Translations under genes and position numbers: made by a program
NCBI RefSeq assembly: GCF_000428585.1
Contig: NZ_AUAF01000042.1
Coordinates: 1 to 34,765 of the forward strand
Reading direction: 5' to 3'
Source of the DNA: Zooshikella ganghwensis DSM 15267
Lineage (GTDB): Bacteria; Pseudomonadota; Gammaproteobacteria; Pseudomonadales; Zooshikellaceae
DNA length: 34,765 bases
Notes under the pieces: generated by a model
Told to the model about the DNA's origin: nothing
The model's database searches: none
The model's input: only the letters and a program-made list of their open reading frames with translations
Shown here: piece after piece, positions 34,557 through 34,765 of the stretch
Layout: the number at the start of each line of letters is the position of its first letter
How positions within the stretch are numbered: the first letter of the stretch is position 1

Positions 34557-34765
34557 ATGCGGTTATCAAAGTCGTATTGTCACAGGAATCTATCTTTGGA
34601 AAGCATAGTAAAAACGGTTTTACGCTCAATGTCCAATGTTAATAAGCCTCAACGCACATTTATAGCGGCATTGTTGGCGACACTAATCGTATTTCAAGGC
34701 AAGGCAACCTATAGAAATATGAACCGTTACAGCGGTATGAGTGAAAAACGTTTTAGCCGTTGGTA
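34557..34765 (+). CDS. IS transposase, N-terminal fragment (IS4-superfamily-like; runs off window end)
   Basis: An open frame from ATG 34557 to the window end, with a second in-frame ATG at 34629 where the recognisable part starts: MSNVNKPQRTFIAALLATL followed by GKATYRNMNRYSGMSEKRFSRW. 'NKPQ+F' then 'YRNMNRYS-MSE+-F-R' is the usual N-terminus of IS4/IS701-like DDE transposases. The catalytic residues lie outside the window. A stop codon at 34527 precedes the frame. The IS left end should lie about 34500-34556 (near CTGTAGACAG) but its inverted repeat cannot be verified with only one end visible. Start uncertain. Confidence 0.65.
   Translation, partial: MRLSKSYCHRNLSLESIVKTVLRSMSNVNKPQRTFIAALLATLIVFQGKATYRNMNRYSGMSEKRFSRW

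Noticed and set aside
1-34765. CRISPR array, integron, rRNA or toxin-antitoxin locus
   Set aside because: No regularly spaced direct repeats, rRNA segments or paired small overlapping frames of that kind were seen on either strand.

Overview
The window comes from a low-to-moderate GC gammaproteobacterium, most likely a marine Oceanospirillales/Pseudomonadales relative. The main reason is synteny. The runs hemA-prfA-prmC-moeB and TPR lipoprotein-lolB-ispE-tRNA-Gln-prs-rplY-pth-ychF follow the Pseudomonas arrangement, and a PA4642-type small protein, oppABCDF, yajG and a [2Fe-2S]-type ferrochelatase candidate are also present. The genus is not determined.

Layout. (1) 1-2.3 kb: the 3' end of an IS1595-type transposase runs into the C-terminus of a secreted reprolysin-like zinc protease. 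Just upstream of the protease, on the same strand, is a membrane-anchored protein that may be its separate prodomain or secretion chaperone. (2) 2.7-9.0 kb: a PA4642-like small protein, then a complete oligopeptide ABC transporter (oppABCDF, minus strand) whose oppA-oppB and oppB-oppC gaps carry stem-loops or inverted repeats. (3) 9.0-12.1 kb: two long non-coding stretches around a Campylobacter/Helicobacter-type malate:quinone oxidoreductase. They hold an orphan terminator and a nested stem-loop RNA candidate. (4) 12.1-15.6 kb: a membrane class III adenylate cyclase overlapping a TPR lipoprotein gene, then yajG. (5) 15.8-22.4 kb, minus strand: hemA-prfA-prmC-moeB followed by nhaA-hemH, so haem synthesis genes (hemA, hemH) bracket translation-termination, cofactor and ion-homeostasis genes. 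(6) 22.8-29.9 kb, plus strand: outer-membrane lipoprotein targeting (lolB), isoprenoid synthesis (ispE), PRPP synthesis (prs), translation (rplY, pth, ychF) and two tRNAs with strong own promoters. (7) 30.1-34.8 kb: accessory, AT-richer region with a lipoprotein, a divergent AraC regulator/zinc alcohol dehydrogenase pair, a tandem pair of small periplasmic solute-binding-like proteins of which one looks inactivated, and the 5' part of a second, unrelated IS transposase.

Housekeeping content dominates the middle. The two ends are accessory and IS-bordered, and the observations most worth following up lie there and in the non-coding gaps at 9-12 kb. All functions are inferred from reading the sequence; no database search was made.
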